Origin: Prinsepia uniflora
Taxonomy: Eukaryota; Streptophyta; Magnoliopsida; Rosales; Rosaceae
Direction of reading: 5' to 3'
DNA: 64,000 nt
NCBI GenBank assembly: GCA_032719365.1
Contig: CM064864.1
Span: forward strand, 6,432,183-6,496,182
The notes below the pieces were generated by a model. The model was given only the letters and a program-made list of their open reading frames with translations, was not told the origin of the DNA and searched no databases. Positions 11,411 through 22,300 of this stretch are shown piece after piece. How positions within the stretch are numbered: position 1 is the stretch's first letter; the number at the start of each line of letters is the position of its first letter. The translations under genes and the position numbers were made by a program.

Positions 11411-11588
11411 AATGTGATAAAAGGATTTAATAAAACTGTTTTTCCATATACCATCTGGATACAAGGATATATGATGGTCTCCTCCAGATGTCTGGGACAC
11501 TAGGGAAGTCACGGTGCATTGCCTGCGAGGGGTCATTATACGGAGCAGCCGGACCGTATGATGACTCAGGAGCAGGATTGCTATGATT

Positions 11589-11726
11589 GACGTCAGGGAC
11601 GTCAGACATCAGGGATGTCAGATATATGGACCCGGAGAGACCCCGGGCAGCACGCGTAGCTTATGAAACCGTGAGATATGACGTCAGGGACGTCTAGCGT
11701 CTGGGACGCTAAGCATCTGGGATGCT
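11589..11726 (+). repeat. Series of 6-bp-stem/3-nt-loop inverted repeats
   Basis: Five 15-base units share the form NNNNTC-NGG-GANNNN with matching arms: GACGTC/GACGTC at 11589-11603, GACATC/GATGTC at 11605-11619, GACGTC/GACGTC at 11680-11694, AGCGTC/GACGCT at 11696-11710, and AGCATC/GATGCT at 11712-11726. The arms differ between units, yet each arm keeps its own complement. The set brackets a conserved ACGCGTAGC segment. Related sets lie in the other B and A LTRs. Confidence 0.75.
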
Positions 11727-12323
11727 GGTGATGGTAATGGTAAAATATGGATTAATGAATAAAATGGCTTATTGGTTGGATATGTGTTATGTGGTAAAAA
11801 TGGATTATTGGTTATGAAATGGTATGTCGGGTCAGGGACCCTAAATGGTTTTGGATTTTTGAATTGATGTTCATCTATGGTCGTGGGTGGTGACCCACAT
11901 GGTTTTAATATGTATGGTGGTGGTATTCCACGGTTTTGGGCTGAGTTCCCACACTTGGTTTTTGGTTAACGGTTTTCGGGCTAAGGCCCTAATGGCTCGG
12001 TTGAGCAAACGTTTTGGTTACTGGTTTTTGGTGGCATGCATACGTTTTTATTGGAGGGCATAAATGTCTTATAAATGTATTTGGTAAACTTATTGGTTTT
12101 TGTCCACTCACAGCTTTTGGTTTTAATGCCCTTCAGGTTGATTACGGATGCGATTGCAGCAGAGACTGGGACATTGCACACCTCCTCCATCGGTCCTTGC
12201 GCACTCTGGATGGCCCGTTTGGGCAGTAGCTCTTGGTTATCCCTTGTCTGACACCCCTTGTTGGACGGGAGCAGGGCACATTCCATGGTAATCCCGGGGG
12301 GATTGGGATGGGTCCTGTCAACT

Positions 12324-12335
12324 TGGTATCAGAGC
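12324..12335 (+). promoter_or_regulatory. Primer binding site, tRNA-iMet (B1)
   Basis: TGGTATCAGAGC, four bases after the LTR end, is complementary to the 3' end of plant initiator tRNA-Met. This is the usual primer for minus-strand DNA synthesis in plant LTR elements. Confidence 0.92.
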
Positions 12336-14445
12336 ACGGTTGCTCTTTTGTGTGCGCAGGTCGAGGGTGTGATGTCTCTTTGGGCTGCAATTCGTTACCA
12401 ACCTGATAGATAGTTTTTGGGTTTGGATAGTGGATGGAGTGTGATTGGCCCGATATGCCGTGCATTAATGTGATTCGACCCAAGTGGGGTTGATTGTGGT
12501 GAACTGGTATAGTGGGACCGTCGGTTCGGTCATGTGAGATTGGATTGTTGTGCTGCTAGGTGCAGCCAGGTTCGGGGAACCTCATGTGAGTAATGGTTTA
12601 AAAATGTGAACCCTTGTGGTGGTTTCTAGTGTGCGGGATGTTGGTTCATCGGAGTTGGCCGATGACCTAATGGTGGAACCCACGTTGATGGGATGGTAGG
12701 ATTGGATTTGACGTCTATTCGATGTCTAGACCGCGGGGTCGGTCAGGTTGTGAATTTTATATTACGGAAAGTGGTTGGGTTCGGGGGAACCATAGGGTGT
12801 GATTGTGGAACCCTAGTATTAACAAGGTAAACCTTAATTGTGGCTAATGGATGAGAACTTGTGCTGCGACGAGCGGCGGAGGTCATGGATGACCATGTGG
12901 ATGGCTCTGGTGAGTCTAGGCAGAACTATGGGATTCGATTTACGGATACGGTTCTGAGATAAATTATGGAATCCCGTGTTGGATCGGGTATTAGTGTGAG
13001 GTATGGATGCGGATCTCGATAGCAATGACAGTTGGTCGGTAGTCATATGGAGATGACTGGCTATCGAGGGTAATTAGTGTGGTTCTGATACTTGGGGATC
13101 AGGGGACGTTCAGGGAACGTTCATTTTCCTGATGTGGATTGTCAGTGGTGGTACCCATAGTCGTGAGGTACGGGATCGTCGTTCGGTATGAACGGAGATC
13201 CAGGATTGTCGTATTTGCACACGGTGTGCAGTATGGATGTTTGCGGGGTTGGTACTTTTGTGCTGATGCTAGTATGGATGCCTGCGTGCTGATACTAGTG
13301 TTGTTGATAGTGTGTTGGTGCTGGTACTAGCGCTGGTGCTAGTGTCGGTAATGGTGTTGACGATGAGCCACAAGTTGGGGTGTGACTCCGTCATGATGAA
13401 CATATGTTCGGTCTTTGAGATTCGATAGTGGTTGAGTGATGGACTGGATGGGATCCAGATAAGACTGTGCTGTGTTGGGATAAGTTCCAATAGTGGTGAG
13501 ATAACCAGTAAGGAGTGGATTAAAATGGTATAATTAAGACTTAAGAAATTTTGGGATGATTAGTGGATTTGGGGGAGTTGTTGGCAACTCCAAAATTTGT
13601 GTGATTTATGTGTTAATATCCCTAAAATGTACATGGAAATGATTAAAACTGGAAAAGACGAGGAAAACCATTAGTGGTATAAAGGTAGGAATTTGTAATT
13701 GAGAACTTGGGAAACCGAGTGTCGAACCTGTAAAGCTCGGGATGTGCGAACGGAACAATAACGGATTGATTGTGGACACGGGGTTGTCCAAGTGAATTGA
13801 GGAGGTAGGAAGTCTAGTGGTTGGACTTGACGTCTTGTTGGGAGCATGTCTGTTTCCAACGTGGTTGGAACCTTAAATTCGAGAAGCGTTGTGATTGGGG
13901 AACGAGAGTGGTGTTCGTTCTTGGTGATTGGTATTCCGAAGTCATTGGGGTTGAATTCTTGCTTTCTACCCTGGCAGACATCGACTGTAGTTACCAGTAC
14001 GTTGAGCGTGTATTGGTTGGTGAGCTCTTGTGTGTTGCGAGGTCATTAGGAGGAGCTACGTGTTCGAAATTAGGTAAACGAGATTTTTCGTTTTCTGCTT
14101 GGTGGCAGACGATGTTGGGGTACATGGCGTGGCGAGTGCAATGAGTTTTGTTGCATCCACGTAGGATGAGTTTTGACGTCATCATTTTGGATCATCCTTG
14201 GTTTTCCTAGGTGGAATGACAAGGATCGATACGAACTTGGGTGTGTGAGTCGTAAATGACGAGATTGAACTTCTTTTCGAAGTGGGGGCCCGTATGGTAT
14301 TCTACTCGGGTGAGTAGGTTTTCAAGGTAGTTGAATTTTGTCAACCTTAGACGTGTGGAGGTTGGATTGGCTTCCCTATGAAGTCAATCAAGTGTATTGA
14401 ACGGGTAACCGATAGGTTCGGTTTTGGTGTGTCTTGGTAATTGTG

Positions 14446-14660
14446 AACGAGATTTCGGGATTTGGAATCGAATTTCTGGGTGACGATTCAGGAATCGATT
14501 TTGGAACTTGAAAGTATATTTCCGGATTTGGGTACGGAATGGTTATTCCAAATGCTAGCTTACGGAATAATGATTTCGGATTCGGATTTGGATATGAATT
14601 AAAATGTGATGTCTGGGTTTGAATCCGGGATTTCTTACGAAATTGCGGATTCAGATTCGG
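14446..14660 (+). repeat. Family D LTR-like segment inside the B1 internal region
   Basis: This stretch matches the reverse complement of about 59400-59560 in the minus-strand family D LTR. Shared words in the same order include GACGATTC, TTTGGG(T)ACGGAATGG, TGGTTATTCC and AGCTTACGGAAT. It is a CCGGATTTGGGTTCGGAAT-type degenerate array that otherwise belongs to D LTRs. Confidence 0.65.
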
Positions 14661-15385
14661 AATTGGAACTAGATGTTGGGTGGAGTTTCGATTTGTCTCA
14701 TGCTGGATTGGGCAAACGTACTCCATTATTGGAACGTGTTCGGCTATAACCTAGGTGGTTGTAGTCTGGTTATTAGGTAGATGTGTGTACTTCGTACATG
14801 GTTCGAGGTACAATACCTTGTAGACTTGTGATGTCTAGCTACGGTATACGGGATATACCCGAGGTGTGTTGGTGAACGTGTTGGTAGTCGGATTGGTTCC
14901 GATACCATGGGATTGGTTGTGGACCGGACATTACTATGCAATGGGTCATGGTAATTCCGATGTGTTTAATCACACACAGGTCGTTTGAAAGGTCGGTAAT
15001 CGTTTACTAAGTTAAGTACGTTGGTGGCATGTGTAGCCACGAGTGAGTCTAGTGTCAGTTTTCGACTGACAACAACTGTGTGGTGACAGTTTGTCAGGAT
15101 GTGTCAACATAGATTGTTGAGTGGGGTCAGCTGACTCCTAGTGGGAGTGGGAAAGGAACCGTCGAGTTGTTGCGTCAACGAGAGGGTTGATTTGACAAGT
15201 GGTGTCAAATTCGAAACAAGTAGTTTCAGTCATTCGACGGGGTCGAATGTAATCGTTGCGTTTTGAGTACTAGTGGTACGTTTGGGTGTAGACAAGTTTT
15301 GTCTAAGCAGTTAGTGTACGGGTGTACACGTGTTGCGTGGTCGATTCCACTTTCCGCGGGTGTTTGTGGAATCAGGATAGTCGAG

Positions 15386-15474
15386 TTTCGAGGACGAAAT
15401 TTATTAAGGAGGGAAGTACGTTGAGATTAGAGCGGTTGGAATTTCGAGGACGAAATTTATTAAGGAGGGAAGGT
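15386..15474 (+). promoter_or_regulatory. Polypurine tract with a duplicated 31-base block (B1)
   Basis: TTTCGAGGACGAAATTTATT followed by AAGGAGGGAAG occurs at 15386-15416 and again at 15442-15472, the second copy abutting the 3' LTR. The AAGGAGGGAAGG next to the LTR is the expected plus-strand primer. The upstream copy may be a dead duplicate or a second priming site. Confidence 0.8.
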
Positions 15475-16577
15475 TGTAACGACCCGTCCTGAATTCCGGG
15501 ATTAGATTAGTCACTAATCTTGATTAGTGAGGTTGAACGGTGGTTAGTAGGGCGGAATCGGACAAATTGTGCAAAATGACCGTTTTGCCCCTGGTCGTGG
15601 GCAAAATGTTGACTTTTTGATCGGGCGGTCAAACGGACTTTGACCGATGACCGTGACGTAGTTCGGGACGTCACGAGTTCATAGACAGGTGGCACGTTCG
15701 ATTCCGATATTCGTAGAGAAAGTTATGGTGTTCGGAAGTTGAGGGGCATTTTGGTAATTTGGCTTATTAGGGGCCAAATGTTGACTTTTTGATCGGGAGG
15801 TCCGATGGACGATGGCCAAGGACCGTTACGTAGGTATCGTCGATACGAATCCAACGACAGGCGGCATGCCGAAATCGGAGATCCGACGACGACGTTATGG
15901 TCAAGGAAACGAACTAACGAACCGAGGCCGGGATTAAAATAATAATATAATAGTGAATAGTGACCGTTGACTATGCACATCCGGATGAGTGACAAGTGTC
16001 ACCCATCCCCTGAATTCTGATCCTTGTTTCCCTCCAAACACAATCATTCCTACACCATCATTCCTTCTCCATCTTTTTCCCCCATTTCCTTATTCTTTGT
16101 TTTTCTTACCCGTGGACGATTTCAAAACAGAGAGTGTGAGGGCTGGAGGATTTGGCTGCCTTCTCACGGCAGAATTGAGGGAATTGAGAGGCTAGGGAGA
16201 CTGGATTCATTTCGGGAAACACTGGGACTGAGTGTGGGTGGTGAGACAGAAAATTCGAAAATTAGATTATGGGAGGGAAAATTCGAAATCAAATCCTAAG
16301 GCCGTGAGGATCGAATTGGAGGTTACATTCAGCCTTCTGGGAATGCCACGATCAGAAACGTCGAAAGAACGAAGGGAATTGGTGCCGTTTTGACTCTGAA
16401 CGAGCTTGGTGACAGAGGAGGAATTTCGAAGCTGAGTCGTGAAATTGGAGGCTTCGTTGGATGAAATTGAGGTGGGGAAACTGCCTATCATGATCCCACG
16501 ATGCTTCTGGGTTCGTCAATTGAAAGGAAACGGTCGTGGTTGACGAAACTCCATGCTTGAACAGTGACTGTGTTCGA
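15475..16577 (+). repeat. 3' LTR of B1, first part
   Basis: Starts TGTAACGACCCGTCC like the 5' LTR and follows it nearly base for base until interruption by A1. The last five bases, TTCGA (16573-16577), are the A1 target site. Confidence 0.92.
16573..16577. repeat. Target site duplication TTCGA (left) of element A1
   Basis: TTCGA precedes TGACAGGACCC and recurs at 26730-26734 directly after the final GGTGTTACA. The uninterrupted 5' LTR of B1 has a single TTCGA at the same place (GTGTTCGAGCTTGAG), which confirms the site. Confidence 0.95.
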
Positions 16578-19335
16578 TGACAGGACCCGCCCCGATCCCA
16601 CAGGGACCACAAGGGGACGTGCCCTGCTCCCGTCTGACACCCAATAATTCATACCAATTTTAACCTCAAAACATTTAAAAGCATAAATAACCAAATTAAA
16701 GTCATACATAAAATCCGAATTAAACGAATGTCAGACAAGGGATATAATCCAAAATTACAAATTTGCGAGCACGACTCTAAAGTAATCCTGCGGGTACACC
16801 GCCCAGCAGGGGTTCAGGTACGCAGAAGTAGATCTATGCCTCAGCCTCTGGTTCCTCCTCTACCTCAGTTTCCCGACCTGGAGGGGTTATCAAACAGTAA
16901 GGGTGAGTGGACCGAAACACAAGTTTATGAAATCGTTTGATAAGTAAAACATATAATTTACCCCTCCGTTTTCCAAATATGCGTGCACCATAATTCCAAA
17001 ATCATAAACCATATAATATGAACCATAAGGCATATAGCAAAACCATAACCATAATTTTAGTTGCTGCACTATACACCCCAATCCCGACATCCCTGATGTC
17101 TGACGTCCCTGACGTCCAATAGGTCACAATCACAAGGCTACGCGTGCCACTCGGGTCTCAATTTCCGAGTTCAATCCCCGAACCCCGTTCGGGTACAGCA
17201 TCCCCGATGCTTAGCGTCATAGACGCTGGACGTACTAGACGTCCGTGACCTCTCCGGGGTACCTCATCCGGAGGAGACAATACAATATGGAAGGATCTAT
17301 ACAGTGCAGTAACAAATACATTTTATTGATATCCACATGCAAACATATATATATACAGAATCAATCATTAAGTTTCATCAAACGGGTCTCAAGCCCAAAT
17401 ACCGTGAAACGTGCCATAACCACATTTTCCATATCATCAAAACCATCATTGTTTTAGCATGTGAATAAATAAAACCAGAAAACATTTATGCACACAAGGG
17501 TTTAAGAAAATGGCCCACTCACAGTACAATCCTGCTAGAAACCGAACGTATACCCTCGTCCTGGTACAAATGTACAATCCCTGTCAAATCCAAGTATTCG
17601 TAAAGGTCAAATTAAACCCCCAACATTCAACCATGAAAGCCTAGGTCGAAACCGACCCGGGAAAGCCGCCCGAACGCGCTTCCCAAGGCAATAAACCTTA
17701 TTTTGACCAACTTAATGATCTCCGATCGACCCGAAACCACCGCCATTGGATCCGGATCGTCGAAACCTAAAGAATGGTGGTGGTCCCACCAGAAACACTG
17801 TTCACACGCGCCCCCACGCGCCGGTCAACGTGGCGGTCAACGCAGGAACAGTTCCTGCTGACGTCAGCATGACGTCATGCTGACGTCATCTGACAGCTGT
17901 CAGGTCTGACGTGTCAGACTCTGACAGGTGCCACGTGTCAACATCCAATTGGTCCACCTCACTGATCTGTCAGACCACGTGTCAGATCTGACATGTGCCA
18001 CGTGTCAGCACGGCACTGATCCACGTCACTGACATGTCAGTGACACGTGGCAGTCCCTGACTGGTCCACGTCACTGACATGTCAGTGCTGACTGTGCACT
18101 GACATGTGACACGTGTCGGCTCACGGTTGGTCCACGTCATCTGACAGGCTGACAGGGTGCCACGTCAGCACCACTGTCCTCAGACGGGTTGACCCGTTTT
18201 CCTGCAACTCGGGTCGATCAGACCCGCGATCATGACCCGGTTGCCATTCCTTCATTTCTGAATCATTTTCATTCCTTCCAATTCCTAATTACTCGCCTTA
18301 AATCCTAGATTAGTTCCACGTAATTAAAATTGAGAAAAACGGATTGAATCGAAGGCCTACCTCGAAGAACAGCCCTGGCCTCCCGTCGCCGTTTTGCTAC
18401 CTCCCTGAGCTCTACCGGCCACGAGATCGATTCCAGAAGGTTCCTGGATGTTCCTAGAGTGGATTAGGATTGATCACTGACCAGTTTAAACGTGGGAAAA
18501 GATTTACCAGAAATCTGGGTTGAAACCGCCACGGGTTTCCCCTGCTTCCTTCCGCGCCGCCGTCTGCCGCCGTCCACCGCCGTGCCTCCGTCCTTCCCCG
18601 TGAGTCCAGCAACACACAGACACAAAGAGTGGGTAGCTGGCTGGGATACTTTGATCGAAATGGCTGAAAGTGCTCTGCGGGTATGAATTATAAAGAAATG
18701 GAGGGAAGGAAATGGATGGCTCAGATTGAATCTCCAGATTAGATCAAGGGCTGAGATCTGATCTGGGGTTTTCAATCCAAAGGCTGAAATTTAAAGCTGG
18801 TTCAAATGTTTAATTAATCCAATAGTGGATCTGATCCAATCTAGCCAATGGGTGAGTGACACTTGTCACTCACCAGGTGTCCTCCAACCAGATTTCCTGA
18901 ATATAATATTCGACACGAAAACCGAGACACGAACATCCCGAATTCACGTTTCTAACCATAACTTCCTCGTACGAAGTCCGATTTCGGCGTGCCGCCTGTC
19001 TACGGACTCAGGACGTCGAGGCCTACCCAACGGTCCTTGAGTCAACTGAAAATTAGTTGTCAAAAGAAAAGTCAACATTTTCCCCCGAGAGTCCAAATTA
19101 CGGTAATGCCCCTGAACTTCCGATAGCCATAACTTTCACCCTGATCGTCCGAATCGGACGTGCCACCTGTCTATGAACTCGTGACGTCCCGAACTACGTC
19201 ACGGTCATAGGTTAAAGTCCATTTAGTTCATCAATCAAAAAGTCAATAATTTGACCATACCATTCTCAAGGGTAAAATCGTCAAATCACACATTAAATTA
19301 CAAAATGAGAATCCTCGAATTTCCGGGGTGTTACA
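16578..19335 (-). repeat. 3' LTR of A1
   Basis: 2758 bases, reading TGTAACACCCCGGAAATTC...GGGGCGGGTCCTGTCA on the element's strand. It has the same parts as the 5' LTR but lacks 24 bases of the TGACGTCA tract. Its intron-like unit is 17522-16878. Confidence 0.93.
17859..18173 (-). promoter_or_regulatory. bZIP-type palindrome tract in U3 of A1 3' LTR
   Basis: A dense run of palindromic words: TGACGTCA (three copies), CCACGTGTCA/ACACGTGG G-box-type words, and CTGACATGTCAG/TGTCAGTG repeats, over about 310 bases. TGACGTCA and CACGTG are classical plant bZIP (TGA, ABF, HY5-like) recognition sites. Its place in U3 suggests an enhancer. The sister tract at 25229-25563 has two more TGACGTCA units. 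Confidence 0.5.
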
Positions 19336-19336
19336 A

Positions 19337-19348
19337 CCTTCCCCCCTT
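19337..19348 (-). promoter_or_regulatory. Polypurine tract of A1
   Basis: On the element's strand AAGGGGGGAAGG lies directly before the 3' LTR start. It is the expected primer for plus-strand DNA synthesis. Confidence 0.9.
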
Positions 19349-19369
19349 AAGAAATTTCGTCCCGAAATT

Positions 19370-22300
19370 TCAAAGAAACAAATGAGGAAATTGTTCTCGC
19401 ATCTGAGCCTCAGGCTCCCATGTGGCTTCTTCCACATCCTGGTTTCTCCAGAGAATTTTCACGAGAGGGATCGTCTTTCGACGTAGTACCTTGTCCTTCC
19501 GATCCAAGATCTGTACTGGTTGTTCTTCAAAGCTCAAATCCTCCCGTAGTTCGACAGGTTGTTCCCTAAGTACATGAGAAGCATCACGTACGTACATCCG
19601 CAACATCGATACGTGGAAAACATCGTGAACTCTTGATAGTTCTGGGGGTAGTGCCAATCTGTATGCAACTCTGCCAATTCTCTCCACGATTTCATAAGGT
19701 CCGATAAAACGCGGACTCAGTTTCCCCCGTCGGCCAAAACGGATAATCCCCCTCCACGGAGACAACTTCAGGAAGACAAAATCTCCCACTTCAAACTCCA
19801 AGTCTCGAATCCGTCGGTCGGCATAACTCTTCTGGCGATCCTGTGCCACCTTCAATCTTTCCTTGATCACGCGAACAGTTTCCATGGTTAAGTCCATTAT
19901 CTCCGGCCCTACAGCCGCTCGCTCCCCTACCTCCGTCCAGCAGATAGGTGTCCTGCACTGTCGGCCATACAGTGCCTCATAAGGTGCCATCCCGATGCTT
20001 GCCTGATAGCTGTTGTTGTAAGCGAATTCCATCAATGGCAAATGAGTATCCCAAGAGTCTTGAAACTGTAGTACACATGACCTCATCATGTCCTCCAGGG
20101 TTTGAATGGTTCTCTCAGACTGTCCATCGGTCTGTGGATGGAAAGCAGTACTGAAACGTAGGTTTGTTCCCAAAGTAGCTTGCAAACTCCGCCAGAACCT
20201 GGAAGTGAAACGCGGATCACGATCAGACACGATCGATTCCGGCGTACCATGAAGTCGTATGATTTCCTTCACAAACAGCTGAGCCAGTCGGTTAGGTTTA
20301 TAGGTTTCCAGAACTGGCAGAAAATGGGCTGATTTGGTTAACCGATCCACGATCACCCATACTCCGTCCACTCCACTCTGAGTCCTCGGTAACTTAAAGA
20401 CGAAGTCCATGGTGATGTGATCCCACTTCCACTCAGGAATCGGAAGTGGCTGCATAGCCCCATACGGTCTCTGCCGTTCCGCCTTAACCTGCTGACAGGT
20501 TAAGCATTTGCTCACGAACTCAGCAATATCCTTCTTCATTCCTGGCCACCAATAATGGTTCCGGAGGGTACGGTACATCTTTGTACCTCCCGGATGCATA
20601 GCATAGGCCGAACTGTGGGCCTCTTCAAGTATCTCGGCCCGTAACTCTGCCACTGCAGGTACGCACAAACGGCCCAATTTCACCAGTGCTCCATCGTCCC
20701 GGATGGTAAAATCCTGTCTCCCATCCGCATCGACCTCAATTCTGTAAATACAGAGTATCGGATCCTGCAGTTGTGCTTCAATGATCCGATCAATCAGTAC
20801 TGGTCGCACATGGAAGCTGGCCAACAAAGCTCCATGCTCGTCAGTACCCAAAATAACTCCCGCCTTCCGGAGTTCCACCAGCAAGGGAAGATACACCACC
20901 CCAAGGTGTGCAATAGTTCCTGCTGATTTCCTGCTGAGTGCATCCGCCACCACATTGGCCTTACCCGGATGGTACTCGATCGTACAGTCATAGTCCTTCA
21001 GTAGCTCCAACCATCTCCGTTGTCTCATGTTGAGCTCCTTCTGAGTGAATAAATATTTAAGACTCTGGTGATCGGTGTATATTCGACACGTTGCGCCGAA
21101 CAGATAATGTCTCCAGATCTTGAGAGCATGAACCACCGCCGCCAACTCCAAATCATGGGTAGGGTAGTTCAACTCATGAGTCTTCAGCTGCCGGGATGCA
21201 TAGGCGATAACCTTGCCAGTTTGCATCAACACGCAGCCCAGACCTTGCAGTGAAGCATCACTGAAAACTACAAACTCTCCACTGTCGTCCGGCAATGCAA
21301 GGACAGGTGCAGTGGTCAATCGATCCTTCAACTCTTGAAAGCTCCGATCGCACTGCTCGTCCCAGATAAACTTTACTCCTTTCCGAGTCAGACGAGTCAA
21401 TGGTGCAGCAATTTTGGAGAAACCCTCCACGAATCTCCGGTAGTAGCCTGCTAATCCGACGAAACTCCGCACCTCGGTCACCGTTGTCGGTCTAGCCCAG
21501 TTGGTCACCGCTTCTGTTTTCTGGGGATCCACGCAAATCCCATCCGTTGATATCACGTGTCCCAGAAAACCAATACTGCTCAGCCAAAACTGACACTTGC
21601 TCAGCTTGGCATACAATTGTTCTTGTCTCAGTTTCTCCAAGACCAGCCGTAGATGTTCTTCATGTGCACGGGCACTCCTCGAGTATACCAAAATATCATC
21701 GATGAACACAATCACGAACTTATCCAGGTAGGGTCGGAAGACCCGGTTCATCAGATCCATGAATGCTGCTGGAGCATTCGTCAAACCAAATGGCATAACA
21801 AGGAACTCGTAGTGCCCGTAACGGGTTCGAAAAGCAGTTTTCGGAATATCCTCCTCCGAAATCCTCAGTTGGTGATACCCAGATCGCAAATCAATTTTCG
21901 AGAAGCACTGAGCTCCCCGCAACTGGTCGAAAAGGTCATCAATCCTGGGTAGAGGATACTGGTTCCTCAATGTCACCTTGTTGAGTTGTCGATAATCAAT
22001 ACATAAACGGAGACTTCCTTCCTTCTTCTTCACGAACAACACCGGTGCTCCCCACGGTGAAGTGCTCGGTCGGACATATCCCAAATCTACCAACTCCTGC
22101 AATTGAGTCTTGAGTTCCCGTAACTCGGCCGGCGCCATCCGGTATGGTGCCTGGGATATAGGTCGGGTACCCGGGAGTAGTTCAATAGTAAACTCAATCT
22201 CCCGCGATGGTGGCAATCCAGGTAAGTCTTCCGGGAATACGTCCGGAAACTCACAGACCACCGGTATTTCGTCGATAACCGGAGTATCGACCCGTTCCGA

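Larger units (their letters stand above)
10813..12136 (+). other. Intron-like unit bounded by a long-range inverted repeat (B1 5' LTR)
   Basis: The unit opens with CT|GTGAGT, a near-consensus splice donor. It closes with CCACTCAC (fits a CTNAC branch point), a T-rich tract, and TGCCCTTCAG|G, a good acceptor. The 12 bases CTGTGAGTGGAC at the donor are perfectly complementary to GTCCACTCACAG at the branch point. The same pair occurs in every LTR family of the window. Whether it is spliced, base-paired, or both cannot be told from DNA. Confidence 0.45.
9010..12320 (+). repeat. 5' LTR of B1
   Basis: Starts TGTAACGACCCGTCCC and ends GGGATGGGTCCTGTCA (TG...CA). In order: two GTTGACTTTTTGATCGGG blocks, a CGCG-box cluster (10462-10512), CTGTGAGTGGAC (10811-10822), a GGGCCCAGTTGG minisatellite (about 11045-11410), mini inverted repeats (11589-11726), the complementary GTCCACTCACAG (12102-12113), a pyrimidine tract with CAG|G (AG at 12135-12136), and the terminal TGTCTGACA region. 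Several short frames cross it, but none is maintained as a protein. Confidence 0.92.
12336..15474 (+). other. Non-coding internal region of B1
   Basis: Roughly 3.1 kb with no frame above ~110 codons and no Gag, protease, RT, RNase H or integrase motif. It includes a TG/CTAGTG-rich stretch (about 13230-13350), a segment homologous to family D LTRs (about 14446-14660), and a duplicated 31-base block containing the purine tract. The first 400 bases recur on the opposite strand in B2 (52583-52994), so this region is a shared family component and not random filler. A packaging or structural RNA role is plausible but inferred. Confidence 0.75.

Noticed and set aside
13991..14230. A short FDVIILDHPWF-like reading in the B1 interior that recalls the ILGMDWL motif of Ty3/Gypsy protease
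   Set aside because: Only about ten residues, closed by a stop, with no flanking protease or RT similarity. Not enough to claim a pol remnant.
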